Part shown: positions 1 through 8,394 of the stretch, piece by piece
How the letters are laid out: each line of letters opens with the position of its first letter
How positions within the stretch are numbered: position 1 is the first letter of the stretch
Source: Rhodospirillales bacterium
GTDB taxonomy: Bacteria; Pseudomonadota; Alphaproteobacteria; Rhodospirillales; WMHbin7
Assembly (NCBI GenBank): GCA_016214125.1
Contig: JACRPC010000030.1
Coordinates: 124,001 to 188,000, forward strand
Length of the DNA stretch: 64,000 nt
Direction: 5' to 3'
Position numbers and translations under genes: made by a program
Notes under the pieces: generated by a model
What the model was told of the DNA's origin: nothing
Database searches by the model: none
Seen by the model: the letters and a program-made list of their open reading frames with translations, nothing else

Positions 1-485
1 GCGTATTCGCTTTGATGGGCGACCGTCGAGGATTTGGCGGCGTGATCGTCGCCGGCCAGCACCAGAACGCCGCCCTTGGCGGCGGTGCCGGCGTTGTTGG
101 CGTGCTTGAAGACGTCGCCCGAGCGATCGACGCCCGGCCCCTTGCCGTACCAGAGGGCGAAGACGCCGTCATAGCGCGCCCCCTGGAACAGATTGACCTG
201 CTGGGTGCCCCAGCAGGCGGTGGCGGCGAGGTCCTCGTTGACGCCGGGCTGGAAATGGATGTGGTGGCTTTGCAGATGCACCTTGGCCGCCCACAGCTCC
301 TTGTCGAGCCCGCCCAAGGGCGAACCGCGATAGCCCGATATGTAGCCGGCGGTGTTGAGCCCGGCCTTAAGATCGCGGTCGCGTTGCAGCATCGGTAGGC
401 GCGCCAGGGCCTGCGAGCCGCTGAGATAGACCCGGCCCTTCTCGACCACGTATTTGTCGTCCAACCGGACCGACTTCAGGGTCAT
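1..485 (-). CDS. Indolepyruvate ferredoxin oxidoreductase, N-terminal part (cut by window edge)
   Basis: Only the first 161 residues are in the window; the gene runs off the left edge. It starts at an ATG (485-483) about 8 nt after a GGGAG-like ribosome site. The protein opens with a short lead-in, then TAGYISGYRGSPLGG and a stretch ending in GVDRSGDVFKHAN, which is the thiamine-diphosphate/pyrimidine-binding start of the long single-chain indolepyruvate:ferredoxin oxidoreductase of proteobacteria. This enzyme decarboxylates aryl-pyruvates to aryl-acetyl-CoA, passing electrons to ferredoxin, in aromatic amino-acid breakdown. The family is usually well over 1,000 residues with fused alpha, gamma and beta parts; whether that holds here cannot be seen. 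Family assignment is strong from these motifs; substrate is inferred from family. Confidence 0.85.
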   Translation of the reverse strand, partial: MTLKSVRLDDKYVVEKGRVYLSGSQALARLPMLQRDRDLKAGLNTAGYISGYRGSPLGGLDKELWAAKVHLQSHHIHFQPGVNEDLAATACWGTQQVNLFQGARYDGVFALWYGKGPGVDRSGDVFKHANNAGTAAKGGVLVLAGDDHAAKSSTVAHQSEY

Positions 486-650
486 CGACGTCTCCCGGCG
501 CGCTTGGCTTGGCGCCCATTTTTATCTTTCGGATACTTTGGGTTCTGACGGCGCGTCTGTAAAGACGGCAACGAAAAAAGACGGAAAGCTGCGCCATCGG
601 GTCGGGCGCGGGGGCAAGCTTGCGCCTGGGCGGTCCGGCTCGAAAGCTTG

Positions 651-3305
651 TTACGCCGCCGCCGGTCGCAGCCTTGCGGAGGGCAGGCGCACGGTCACTG
701 TCGTGCCTTGGCCCCGGGCGCTCACAACGGCAAGGGTGCCGCCATGCGCCTCGACCAGACCCTTGGTGAGCGGCAGACCCAAGCCCGTGCCCTCGAAGCG
801 CCTTGCCAGCGTGCTGTCGACCTGGCCGAAAGGCATCAGGGCCTTGGCGATGCCGTCTTCGTCCATGCCGATGCCGGTATCGGTGACCGTCAGCAGCAGC
901 GCGCCCTCGGCGTCGAGACGGGCGGCCAGGGTAACGCGCCCGCCCTCCGGGGTGAATTTGACGGCGTTGGACAGAAGATTGAGGAGAATCTGCTTCAAGC
1001 GCCTGGTGTCGGCGATCACGGTGGGAATCTCGGGCGCCAGGGCGACCTCAAGCGCGATGTTGTTCTTCTGGGCGCGGGGTCGGACCAGCCGCAGGCTGCT
1101 GTGGACGATCGCCTCCAGATGGACCGGCTCCTCGCTCAGATTGATCCGGCCGGCCTCGATCGCCGCGATGTCGAGAATGTCGTTGATCAATTCCAAGAGA
1201 TGCTGGCCGGAATCGCGGATGTTGCCCAGATAGTCGCGGTAGCGCGGATTCTCGATCGGGCCGAAGGTCTGGCCCAGCATGACGTCGGAAAAGCCCAGAA
1301 TGGCGTTCAAGGGGGTGCGCAGCTCGTGGCTCATGGCGGCCAGGAATTCCGATTTCGATCGGCTGCCCGCTTCGGCCAGCTCCTTGGCTTCGCGGATGCG
1401 CGCCGTCGCCCGCTCGCGCTCGAGGACGCGACCGATCTGGAAGGCGATCGGATCGAGGGCCCCGATCAGGTTGGCGTCGGCCACAACATGGGCGGGCGTG
1501 AAGAATTCCAAGACCGCCGCCACCCGGCCCTCGACGAAGATGGGAAAGGCAAAGGCGCTGTGGATGCCCAATTGGCGCGCCAACTGGGCGCGCGAAAACC
1601 AGGACAGTTTTGCGATCTCGGCAAACCACAAGGGCCGGCCGGCGGCGGCGACGCGGCTGGGCAACCCTTCGCCCGGCGGCAAGGTCAGGCGTCGCGTCTG
1701 CTCGTCCCATGTACCAAAGCGCTGGAAATCGCCGACATGGCGGTAGACCGAGGCGCGAAAGACATCGGGTTCGTTGGGATCGGCGACGAAGGCATGGCCG
1801 ATCGGCCAGCCGATCTGGGTGCAGATGCGGTCAAGCGCGGCCTGCAGGACCTCGCCGCCATTGGTCGCCTGATTGGCCGCCGCGCTCACTTTGCCCAGAA
1901 GATCGAGAATCTCCAGATGGCGTCGGGCCCGCTCCTCCGCCTCCTTGCGCCGCGTGATGTCGCGGTCGATGCCGCGATAGCCCCGGAAGGTGCCGTCGGG
2001 GCCAAAGACCGGGGTGCCGCTGGTCTCCACCGTCACCGGATGTCCGTCCTTGCGCCTGTTGACGTTGACGACGTTGGCGATCGGCAGCCGGGCCTTGAAC
2101 AGGGCGGTGAAGGTCGTCCAGGCGCCCTGGCGCTCGGCCTCGGCCATCAAGTCCAAGGGCGAGCGGCCGATCAGTTCCTCGGGCGTGTAGCCCAGCATCT
2201 CGGTCACCCGGGCGCTGGCATAGGTGAGCCGGCCCTGGGCGTCGATTTCCCAGATCCAGTCGGGCGAGCTGTCCAGGATGTCGTGGTAGCGCTCTTCGCT
2301 CTCGCGCAGCCTTTCCGCCACCTGGCCGCGTTCGCGCGATTGGCGGAAAACCAGCGCGAAGGCCAGTCCGCCCGCCAATACGGCCAGCAGGGCGACCAGG
2401 ACGACGATGCGGACCGAGGCCATCCAGGATTCGAGCACGCCCGCGCGGTCGATCAGCACCATCAGGGCAAGCCGGTTGTCGAGCAGCAGGCTGTGGGCGA
2501 ACAGATGCGGCATGCGATCGCCGGGAAAAACCAGAGTGCTGTGTCGGCCGGCCGACTCGCGCAGCGCGCCGAGAAGTCGGTCGCCCAAGCCCTCGGCCTC
2601 GGGCAGGGCGTTTTCCGGCCAGGTCACCAGCAAGGTGCCGTCGGTCCGGAACAGGGCGATGTGCAGCTCGCTTCGGTATTCGATCGCCTGGAAAAGCTCG
2701 TCGAGCCGGTCAAGCTCGACCGACGCCACGGCGATGCCGGCAAAGCCGCCATCGGGCGCGTTCAGGCGGCGCGAGATGAAAAAGGTTCTCTTGCCGGAGA
2801 TGCGGCCCGTTACCGGCTGGCTGACATGCGGGACTCGCGAATCGGTGCTCTGGTGGTGGACAAAATAATCGCGGGCGGCCACCGAAAGGGTGGGAACCGG
2901 AAAGCGCAAGGAGTCGTTCAGCACGGCGCCCTTGGCGTCGACCAGGATCAGCCCGCGCTGATAGGGAATGAGCGCCGCCCATTCCTGCAATTTGTCGTGG
3001 CTCGCCCGATCGCCCGGCCGCAGCAAATTCGGATCGGCCGCAACCCGTTCGGCCAGGCGCAGCAGCCCCTGATCGATGATCTTGATCTGGGTTTCGATCT
3101 GGCCGGCCAGGATGCGCGCGAAATTGGCGGCATCGCGCTCGCCCTGATCGATCAGAATCTGCCGTTCCCGCCATTGATGGCCGCCCAGCCCGACCCCGAG
3201 CAGCACGATCAGGCCGATCCCCAGACCCAGAAGGCGCGCCAGGCGCGGCGGTTCGGCCGCCGGTCGGGCGGTTGGCAAGGCGGGTCGATGGGGGGTGGTG
3301 GTCAC
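651..3305 (-). CDS. Membrane PAS-GAF sensor histidine kinase
   Basis: About 884 residues. A first membrane segment near residues 25-45 and a second near 300-322 enclose a roughly 250-residue periplasmic sensor region of the double-Cache type. Then follow PAS (about 335-455), GAF (about 465-625), HisKA with the H-box MSHELRTPLNAILGF (phospho-accepting His660), and HATPase_c with DTGIGM (809-814) and GTGLGL (839-844). It should autophosphorylate in response to an external signal and pass phosphate to a partner regulator. There is no receiver domain and no response regulator next to it, so it is an orphan kinase. Start: GTG at 3305 has a GGCGGAG-like site 8 nt upstream; a TTG one codon earlier is possible. 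Divergent from the epimerase at 3464. Signal and partner are unknown. Confidence 0.9.
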   Translation of the reverse strand: MTTTPHRPALPTARPAAEPPRLARLLGLGIGLIVLLGVGLGGHQWRERQILIDQGERDAANFARILAGQIETQIKIIDQGLLRLAERVAADPNLLRPGDRASHDKLQEWAALIPYQRGLILVDAKGAVLNDSLRFPVPTLSVAARDYFVHHQSTDSRVPHVSQPVTGRISGKRTFFISRRLNAPDGGFAGIAVASVELDRLDELFQAIEYRSELHIALFRTDGTLLVTWPENALPEAEGLGDRLLGALRESAGRHSTLVFPGDRMPHLFAHSLLLDNRLALMVLIDRAGVLESWMASVRIVVLVALLAVLAGGLAFALVFRQSRERGQVAERLRESEERYHDILDSSPDWIWEIDAQGRLTYASARVTEMLGYTPEELIGRSPLDLMAEAERQGAWTTFTALFKARLPIANVVNVNRRKDGHPVTVETSGTPVFGPDGTFRGYRGIDRDITRRKEAEERARRHLEILDLLGKVSAAANQATNGGEVLQAALDRICTQIGWPIGHAFVADPNEPDVFRASVYRHVGDFQRFGTWDEQTRRLTLPPGEGLPSRVAAAGRPLWFAEIAKLSWFSRAQLARQLGIHSAFAFPIFVEGRVAAVLEFFTPAHVVADANLIGALDPIAFQIGRVLERERATARIREAKELAEAGSRSKSEFLAAMSHELRTPLNAILGFSDVMLGQTFGPIENPRYRDYLGNIRDSGQHLLELINDILDIAAIEAGRINLSEEPVHLEAIVHSSLRLVRPRAQKNNIALEVALAPEIPTVIADTRRLKQILLNLLSNAVKFTPEGGRVTLAARLDAEGALLLTVTDTGIGMDEDGIAKALMPFGQVDSTLARRFEGTGLGLPLTKGLVEAHGGTLAVVSARGQGTTVTVRLPSARLRPAAA

Positions 3306-3463
3306 CAAGCGCGCTCCGCCGATCCGGAAGACGCCCCAGACTAATCCGGAACGCCGTTGATTTCCTAGGGGGTTGCGGGGTCATTGGGGGCTTGCCGGAC
3401 CAATCTTTCGGATGATTTTCCCCCACGATCGGGATATAGAAGCGCCCTAAGGAGCCCTTTCGC

Positions 3464-4444
3464 ATGCCCGTTCTGGTTACCGGCGCCGCCGGCTTCATCG
3501 GCTTTTCGCTCTGCCGCGCCCTGTTGGCGCGCGGCGAGGCGGTGATCGGCGTCGACGATCTCAACGATTATTACGATCCGGCGCTCAAAGAAGCCCGGCT
3601 TCATCGGCTTCGGGAATCGCCCAGTTTCGTCTTCGAGCGGCTCGACATCGCCCAGCGCGACGCCATGCTCGATCTGGCCCGGCGCCATCCCACCATCGAC
3701 CGGGTGGTCAATCTGGCCGCCCAGGCCGGGGTGCGCTATTCGCTGGTCAACCCGCACGCCTACACCCGCTCGAACGTCGAGGGTTTCCTGGTGGTGCTCG
3801 AACTGTGCCGAGCGCTTTCCCGGCTCACCCATCTCGTCTATGCCAGCTCGTCGTCGGTCTATGGCGGCAACACAAAGTTGCCCTTCGCCGTCGAGGATCG
3901 GGTCGACACGCCGATCTCGCTCTACGCCGCCACCAAGCGGGCCAACGAGCTGATGGCCCATTGCTACAGCCATCTTCATCGCCTGCCGACCACCGGGCTG
4001 CGCTATTTCACCGTCTATGGCCCCTGGGGCCGGCCCGACATGTCGGCCTACATCTTCACCAAGGCGATCCTCGAGAATCGGCCGATCCCGGTCTTCAACC
4101 AGGGCGACATGCGCCGCGACTTCACCTACATCGACGACATCGTCGCCGGCACGCTGGCCGTGCTCGACCGCCCGCCCGCCGATCCGGGAACCAGCCCGCC
4201 CTATCGGCTCTACAACATCGGCAACCACCGCTCCGAGCCCTTGATGCGCTTCATCGGCCTGATCGAAGAGGCGCTGGGCAAGAAGGCCGTCATCGATTTC
4301 CAACCCATGCAGCCGGGCGATGTGCGGGAAACCTACGCTGACATCGCGGCGCTCAGCCGCGACACGGGCTACCGCCCCGCCACCGCCATCGATGAAGGGA
4401 TTCCCCGCTTCATCGAGTGGTACCGCGCCTATCACCGCCTTTAG
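3464..4444 (+). CDS. UDP-glucuronate 4-epimerase family NAD-dependent epimerase
   Basis: 326 residues, an extended SDR. The NAD-binding loop GAAGFIGF is at residues 7-14. The stretch DDLNDYYDPALK just after it is typical of UDP-glucuronate 4-epimerases (LspL/GAE group), which make UDP-galacturonate from UDP-glucuronate for capsule or LPS. The catalytic pair is YAATK, Tyr154 and Lys158. The start is fixed by TAAGGAG (3448-3454) ten bases before the ATG. The next gene begins 10 bp after its stop, so the two are probably co-transcribed. The family call is strong; substrate choice between UDP-glucuronate and a related UDP-sugar is inference. Confidence 0.88.
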   Translation: MPVLVTGAAGFIGFSLCRALLARGEAVIGVDDLNDYYDPALKEARLHRLRESPSFVFERLDIAQRDAMLDLARRHPTIDRVVNLAAQAGVRYSLVNPHAYTRSNVEGFLVVLELCRALSRLTHLVYASSSSVYGGNTKLPFAVEDRVDTPISLYAATKRANELMAHCYSHLHRLPTTGLRYFTVYGPWGRPDMSAYIFTKAILENRPIPVFNQGDMRRDFTYIDDIVAGTLAVLDRPPADPGTSPPYRLYNIGNHRSEPLMRFIGLIEEALGKKAVIDFQPMQPGDVRETYADIAALSRDTGYRPATAIDEGIPRFIEWYRAYHRL

Positions 4445-4454
4445 CCGATCGGGC

Positions 4455-6110
4455 ATGGCGAAACCGGGCGATCGTGCCAGCCTGCGCCACGCCGAAGCCA
4501 TCCGGGCGCTGCTGGCGGGCGAGTTCGGCCTGGCCGAGGAACGGTTTCGCCAAGCGGTGGCGCTGCGGCCCGATTTCGCCCACGCCCACAACGATCTCGG
4601 CCTTTTGCTGGTCGCCCAGGGACGACGGGGCGAGGCGATCCCCCATCATGTGGCGGCGATCCGCCTGGCGCCCGAAAGGGCGCTCTTCTGGTTCAATTTT
4701 GGCGCCGCCCTGAACGAGGTTCGCCTCGCCAAGGCCGATCCGGGTTTTCGGGCCGATCTGCTGCGCGCTTTGACCGAACCGGGTTGCGACGCCCGCCATC
4801 TGGTGGCGCCGGTGCTGACGCTGGCCGAGAACGATCTGGGCGAAGCCGGCTTTGCCGATCCCGATCGTCTGGCGGCGCACCCCTTGCTGATGGCGCTCTT
4901 GGCGCGAATCCTCATCGCCGATCGCAAGGCCGAGGATCGCCTGACGGCGCTGCGCCGTCTTTTGCTTGAGCGGCGCAGGGCCGGCCAAGAGGTTCCCCGC
5001 GATCTGGCGCTGGCGCTCTCCCGCCAGGCCTATTATGGCGAATACGCCTGGGCCGTCGCGGCCGAGGAAGAGGCGCTTCTGGCCGGGCTCGATGCCGCCG
5101 ATCCTATCGGCGCCGCCTATCGGCCGAGCGCGTCGGTGCCCGAGCTGGCGGGGTTGATGGTCGACGAGCCGGCCCAGGAGCGCCGCCTGGCGGCCGAGCT
5201 GGCGGCGCTGACGCCGATCGAGGATGCGGTGTCGCAGGCGGTGCGGGCGCAATACGAAACCCATCCCTATCCGCGCTGGATCAATCTGCCCCGCCCCGAC
5301 AAGGCCAGGCCGCTGGCCGAGCATCTGGGGCTGCTGTTTCCCGGCCGCGCCTGGCCCACCCCCGCCGCCCGGCCACTCCAAGTGCTGATCGCCGGCGCCG
5401 GCACCGGGTTGCAATCGATCCTGGCGGCGCTGCGCTACGCCGATTGCCAGGTGCTGGGCATCGATCTGAGCCGCGCAAGCCTTGCCTATGCCGAGCGCCA
5501 GCGCCGCCGGTTGGGCGTGGACAATCTCGCCCACGCCCAGGCCGACATCTTGCGCCTGCGCGATCTCGGGCGGCGCTTTCATCTGATCGAATGCTATGGC
5601 GTGCTGCACCATATGGCCGATCCCTTAGCCGGGCTGGCGGTGCTGGCCGACATTTTGGACCCGAACGGCTATATGCTCTTGGGGCTCTACAGCGAACGGG
5701 CGCGCCAGGACATCGTGGCCGGACGGGCCTTCATCGCCCGGCAGGGCTTTGCCCCGACCGACGACGGCATCCGCCAGGCCCGCCAGGCCATCCGCGCCCA
5801 AGATCCGCAATCGCCGCTGGGCCGCCTGGTCACCTCGGTCGATTTCTATTCCCTAAGCCTGTGCCGCGATCTTCTGTTCCATGTCCAGGAACATCGGCTG
5901 ACCTTGCCGGCGATCGCGGCGATGTTGGACCAAACGGGGCTGGAGTTCCTGGGCTTCGATCTGGCCGATCCGGCGGCGCATAAGGCCTATCGGGCGCGCT
6001 TTCCCGCCGACCGGCTCATGGCTTCGCTGGGCAATTGGGCCGCCTTCGAGGCCGATAACCCCGGCACCTTCGCCAGCACCTACCGCTTCTGGGTGCGCAA
6101 GCCCGGCTAA
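4455..6110 (+). CDS. TPR-repeat protein fused to class I SAM methyltransferase
   Basis: 551 residues from the ATG at 4455; an upstream in-frame ATG at 4320 lies inside the epimerase gene and is not credible. The N-terminal ~100 residues are tetratricopeptide repeats (AEERFRQAVALRPDFAHAHN, then a second unit ending APERALFWFN). The C-terminal half is a Rossmann methyltransferase: SAM loop IAGAGTG at 312-318, acidic strand end GIDLS, and ECYGVLHHMADP, where methyltransferases often carry a post-strand-4 motif. TPR-methyltransferases of this type are common in alphaproteobacteria near surface-sugar genes, which fits the epimerase 10 bp upstream. Target molecule is unknown. Its stop overlaps the stop of the convergent GST gene. 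Confidence 0.82.
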   Translation: MAKPGDRASLRHAEAIRALLAGEFGLAEERFRQAVALRPDFAHAHNDLGLLLVAQGRRGEAIPHHVAAIRLAPERALFWFNFGAALNEVRLAKADPGFRADLLRALTEPGCDARHLVAPVLTLAENDLGEAGFADPDRLAAHPLLMALLARILIADRKAEDRLTALRRLLLERRRAGQEVPRDLALALSRQAYYGEYAWAVAAEEEALLAGLDAADPIGAAYRPSASVPELAGLMVDEPAQERRLAAELAALTPIEDAVSQAVRAQYETHPYPRWINLPRPDKARPLAEHLGLLFPGRAWPTPAARPLQVLIAGAGTGLQSILAALRYADCQVLGIDLSRASLAYAERQRRRLGVDNLAHAQADILRLRDLGRRFHLIECYGVLHHMADPLAGLAVLADILDPNGYMLLGLYSERARQDIVAGRAFIARQGFAPTDDGIRQARQAIRAQDPQSPLGRLVTSVDFYSLSLCRDLLFHVQEHRLTLPAIAAMLDQTGLEFLGFDLADPAAHKAYRARFPADRLMASLGNWAAFEADNPGTFASTYRFWVRKPG

Positions 6111-6775
6111 AAATCGAGATCGGCGTAATGGCGTGGCGGGGCGGCGCCCGGAATGTGATCGGACAGGATGGGGCGGAAAGAGGGGCGCGATTTCAGCCGC
6201 ACATACCAGTCCTTGACCTGCGGATAGTCGCTCCAAGGCACGTCGCCGCAATAATCGACCGCCGACAGATGCGCCCCGGCGGCGATGTCGGCCAGCGAAT
6301 AGGCGTCGCCGGCCAGCCATTTGCGCCGATCGACCAGCCAGGTGAGATAATCGAGATGGGTGCCCAGATTGATCGCGGCGGCGCGAATGGCCCGCGAATC
6401 GGGTTCGCCCTGATTGAGCACCCGCTTCATCACCTTCTCGGCCACCAGGGGCCGGCTTACCTCGTGATCGAATTTGGTGTCGAACCAGGCGGCCAGACGC
6501 CTTGCCTCGGCGCGGGAAAAGGGATCGGCGCCGATCAGGGTCGGTTCGGGATAGGCCTCGTCCAGATATTCGCAGATGGCGCCGTGATCGGCGATCGTCT
6601 GGCCCTCGGGCTCGACCAGCACCGGCAGATCGCCGGCCGGATTGAGCGCCAAAAAGGCGGTGCGCCGCTCCCAGATCGGCTCCACCTCCAGATGCACCGG
6701 CAGCCGCTTTTCCTGCAACAGGATGCGCACCTTGCGGCACTGGGGGGACAGCCAGAGATGATAGAGCGTTCGCAT
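6107..6775 (-). CDS. Glutathione S-transferase family protein
   Basis: 222 residues. Thioredoxin-fold N-terminal half: MRTLYHLWLSPQCRKVRI, then the cis-Pro strand DLPVLVEPEG and the glutathione-contacting turn near IADHGAICEYLDE; the C-terminal half is all helical. It would conjugate or reduce electrophiles with glutathione in the cytoplasm; substrate cannot be told. I chose the ATG at 6775, which gives the usual GST start, but a TTG at 6784 with a GGAAG upstream is also possible and would add three residues. Its 3' end overlaps the convergent methyltransferase gene by four bases. Monocistronic or the last gene of the minus-strand run from 8292. Confidence 0.9.
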   Translation of the reverse strand: MRTLYHLWLSPQCRKVRILLQEKRLPVHLEVEPIWERRTAFLALNPAGDLPVLVEPEGQTIADHGAICEYLDEAYPEPTLIGADPFSRAEARRLAAWFDTKFDHEVSRPLVAEKVMKRVLNQGEPDSRAIRAAAINLGTHLDYLTWLVDRRKWLAGDAYSLADIAAGAHLSAVDYCGDVPWSDYPQVKDWYVRLKSRPSFRPILSDHIPGAAPPRHYADLDF

Positions 6776-6808
6776 GACAATCAATTTACCCGGCTTCCGC
6801 CTGGCCCT

Positions 6809-7672
6809 TCAAGCCGACCCTTCAAGCCAGCCCTTCAAAATCGCCGCCAGGCCCTGGCGGTAATCGGGATAAAGCAGACGATAGCCCAATTCCTCCTTGA
6901 GCCTGCGGTTGCTCACCCGCTTGTTGTCGGCGTAGAAGCTTTTCGCCATGTCGGAAAGCCCGGCCCGGTCGAACGGTATGGCGGGCGGCGGCTCGATCCC
7001 CAACAGCCGGGCAGCCTCGGCAATGACCGCTTCGGGCGGCGCCGGATCGTCGTCGCACAGATTGTAGATGGCGCCCGGGCGGGGCCGGTTCATCGAGGCC
7101 CAAAGAGCGCCGGCGATGTCCTCGACATGGATGCGGGAAAAGACCTGGCCTTCCTTGATCACCCGGTGCGCCTTGCCGGCCTTGAGCGCGTCGAAGGCGC
7201 TGCGCCCCGGCCCATAGATGCCGGCCAGACGGAACAGATGCACCGGCACGCCCCGGCTTTGCCACAGCTCCAGCCACTGATCCTCGGCCTTGGCGCGCCG
7301 CTTGGCCCGCTCTAGGCCGGGCCGGCGTTCCGAGTCCTCATCGACCCAGCCGCCCTGGCGGTCGCCATAGACTCCGGTGGTCGACAGATAGCCCACCCAG
7401 ACCAGGCCGGGCTGGGCGGCGATCGCCGCTCCGGCCTCGTCGATCACCGGATCGCCGCTGTCGTCGGGCGGCACGGTCGAAAGGATGTGGGTGATTCCCG
7501 CCAGGGCCTGCGCGGGCAAGGGATGGCCGCGCTCGAACGCCAGCGGCGGGAAATCCAGGCCCTTGGCCTCGTCGGGATGGCGCACGGTGCCCGTCACCGC
7601 CACCCCATGCTTGGCCAGCAAGCGGCCCACCGCCTTTCCGCTATAGCCCAGCCCGAAAATAAAGACCCTCAT
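6809..7672 (-). CDS. NAD(P)-dependent SDR/epimerase-like protein (YeeZ type)
   Basis: 287 residues. N-terminal nucleotide loop FGLGYSGKAVG, an internal YLSTTGVYGD that matches the SDR active-site strand, AGIYGPGRS, and FSRIHVEDIAGALW. This resembles the YeeZ-like branch of extended SDR proteins, whose reaction is not established. The classical YxxxK is not clear: the Tyr of GVYGD is in the place where many members keep only part of the triad. ATG at 7672 overlaps the TGA of the response-regulator gene (ATGA), so the two genes are translationally coupled. Confidence 0.8.
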   Translation of the reverse strand: MRVFIFGLGYSGKAVGRLLAKHGVAVTGTVRHPDEAKGLDFPPLAFERGHPLPAQALAGITHILSTVPPDDSGDPVIDEAGAAIAAQPGLVWVGYLSTTGVYGDRQGGWVDEDSERRPGLERAKRRAKAEDQWLELWQSRGVPVHLFRLAGIYGPGRSAFDALKAGKAHRVIKEGQVFSRIHVEDIAGALWASMNRPRPGAIYNLCDDDPAPPEAVIAEAARLLGIEPPPAIPFDRAGLSDMAKSFYADNKRVSNRRLKEELGYRLLYPDYRQGLAAILKGWLEGSA

Positions 7673-8292
7673 GCCAGCCGATAGCCCCCCGGCTCGGTGA
7701 CCAGCAAGGCGGCATGGCGCGGATCGGCCTCGATCTTCTGGCGCAGGCGGTAAATATGGGTCTCGACGGTGTGGGTGGTGACGCCCTCGCCATAGTTCCA
7801 CACCGCCGACAGCAGCTCCTCGCGCGCCACGGTGCGGCGCTGGGCGGCCAGATAATCGAGGATTTCCACCTCTTTGTCGGTCAGGCGGAACTGCCGGTCG
7901 GGACCCGACAGGGTGCGGGTGAGGGGGTCGAGCCGAAAGGGGCCGATCTCGCGTGCCTGGGTGGCGCGCGCCCGGGCCACCAGCCCCAGCACGGTCTCGG
8001 CCAGCCTTGCGGGCCGCACCGGCTTGGCCAGCACCGCCGAGGCCAGGCCGGACAGTTCGCCCACCCGGGCGGGCGGCGCCAGAAGCAGCACCACCCCGGC
8101 CCAGCCCTCGACCTGGGTCGGGTCGAGGCCGGGCAGATCGGCGTCGATGACGGCGGCGTCGGTCGCCTCCTGGGGGACGGCGCCCAGCGCCAGATGGCGC
8201 AGGATCATGGCATGGGGGGCCAAGGAATCGCCGATCGCCCGCGCCAAGGCCGGTCGGGCCGCCACCAGAACCGTGATCGGGCTGTCGTTCAT
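7669..8292 (-). CDS. OmpR-type response regulator with degenerate receiver
   Basis: 207 residues. The C-terminal ~95 residues are a winged-helix DNA-binding domain of the OmpR/PhoB kind (FRLTDKEVEILDYLA, then VETHIYRLRQKIE and EPGGYRLA). The N-terminal receiver is odd: the acidic pair that binds Mg2+ is replaced (VLVAARPAL, residues 8-16, where VEDD-type residues are expected) and the Thr/Ser position reads LLLAPPA. The probable phospho-acceptor Asp50 (VIDADLPG) and the Lys of LAKP remain. This looks like a transcription factor that works without normal phosphorylation. It is divergent from ribA, with about 100 bp between the starts, and coupled to the SDR gene downstream. Confidence 0.85.
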   Translation of the reverse strand: MNDSPITVLVAARPALARAIGDSLAPHAMILRHLALGAVPQEATDAAVIDADLPGLDPTQVEGWAGVVLLLAPPARVGELSGLASAVLAKPVRPARLAETVLGLVARARATQAREIGPFRLDPLTRTLSGPDRQFRLTDKEVEILDYLAAQRRTVAREELLSAVWNYGEGVTTHTVETHIYRLRQKIEADPRHAALLVTEPGGYRLA

Positions 8293-8394
8293 GACCGAAT
8301 CGCCTTGCTTTCGGCCAAGATTGTATCATATCGGAAGGCTAAGGGGACGCTTTCCCCAAACGGTGTTTCCCGATAAGGTGCGTTGCAACAAGCC

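Noticed and set aside
648-3344. An 898-codon open frame on the plus strand opposite the sensor kinase
   Set aside because: High-GC codon bias creates long antisense frames. The minus strand shows full histidine kinase motifs; the plus frame gives low-complexity, Gly/Gln/Arg-rich sequence with no domain.
4320-4454. Earlier start for the TPR-methyltransferase
   Set aside because: It lies within the epimerase gene and gives non-TPR sequence; ATG 4455 directly precedes the TPR helices.
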